DNA from: Phoronis australis
Taxonomy: Eukaryota; Phoronida; Phoronidae
DNA length: 47,215 nt
Assembly: GCA_002633005.1 (NCBI GenBank)
Contig: NMRA01000099.1
Coordinates: 492,684-539,898 of the forward strand
Reading direction: 5' to 3'
Shown piece by piece: positions 47,189-47,215 of the stretch (within the stretch, counting starts at the first letter, position 1; each line of letters begins with the position of its first letter). The position numbers were made by a program, and so were the translations under genes. The notes under the pieces were generated by a model that saw nothing but the letters and a program-made list of their open reading frames with translations, was not told where the DNA came from and made no database searches.

Positions 47189-47215
47189 CAGTGGCGGATT
47201 TAGAGGGGAGCCAAT
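47189..47215 (+). mobile_element. hAT-like left end cut by the window edge
   Basis: CAGTGGCGGATTTAGAGGGG begins here, the same terminus as at 38210 and, more diverged, 5951. The element continues beyond the window. Confidence 0.55.

Overview
This is animal nuclear DNA. Genes are split by GT-AG introns, introns and intergenic DNA are AT-rich, and much of the non-coding sequence is transposon-derived. Two conserved metazoan genes are recognisable. The mix of hAT-like, foldback, L1-like and Jockey/CR1-like elements, together with a globin that keeps the ancestral B12.2 and G7.0 introns, suggests a marine invertebrate such as a cephalochordate, hemichordate, echinoderm or lophotrochozoan. I cannot place it more precisely by reading.

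Layout. 1-7.6 kb: a possible signal-peptide exon on the minus strand, a decayed hAT transposase, three ~150 bp modules with CTCF-like cores, a palindromic MITE, and a ~2.5 kb foldback element (4853-7322) carrying a nested hAT-like element with a tRNA-like insert. 7.65-22.08 kb (+): thirteen exons of AGXT2, mitochondrial alanine-glyoxylate aminotransferase 2. They read in phase from just after the targeting region to the stop codon. The introns carry at least four inverted-repeat elements. One is a 1.84 kb element with a 5 bp target duplication lying 11 bp from a splice donor. Another intron holds a small signal-anchor ORF that could be a nested first exon. 22.1-25.5 kb: long 3' flank or UTR. 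25.6-26.1 kb: an unrecognised 183-codon ORF. 26.5-29.5 kb: two tandem, diverged copies of a repeat unit full of TTCACTACTCCGAA motifs. 29.6-35.1 kb: a family of ~62-77 bp palindrome-ended mini-elements, tRNA-like repeats and small duplications. 35.9-37.1 kb (-): the last two exons of a globin gene, with a simple-sequence tract just outside the upstream one. 38-40.6 kb: hAT-like ends, an inverted copy of a repeat also seen at 33 kb, and a likely terminal coding exon (40401-40589, +). 42.6-44.5 kb: a broken L1/Tx1-like LINE (+) abutting a Jockey/CR1-like LINE fragment (-). 45.1-45.6 kb (-): a decayed Cys-rich repeat-type gene. 45.9-46.1 kb: a stretch with strong hairpins. The window ends inside a hAT-like left end.

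AGXT2 and the globin are unrelated in function, and nothing suggests a cluster. The most interesting material is the mobile DNA: an unclassified long-TIR element, the mini-element family, and the CTCF-core-bearing modules.
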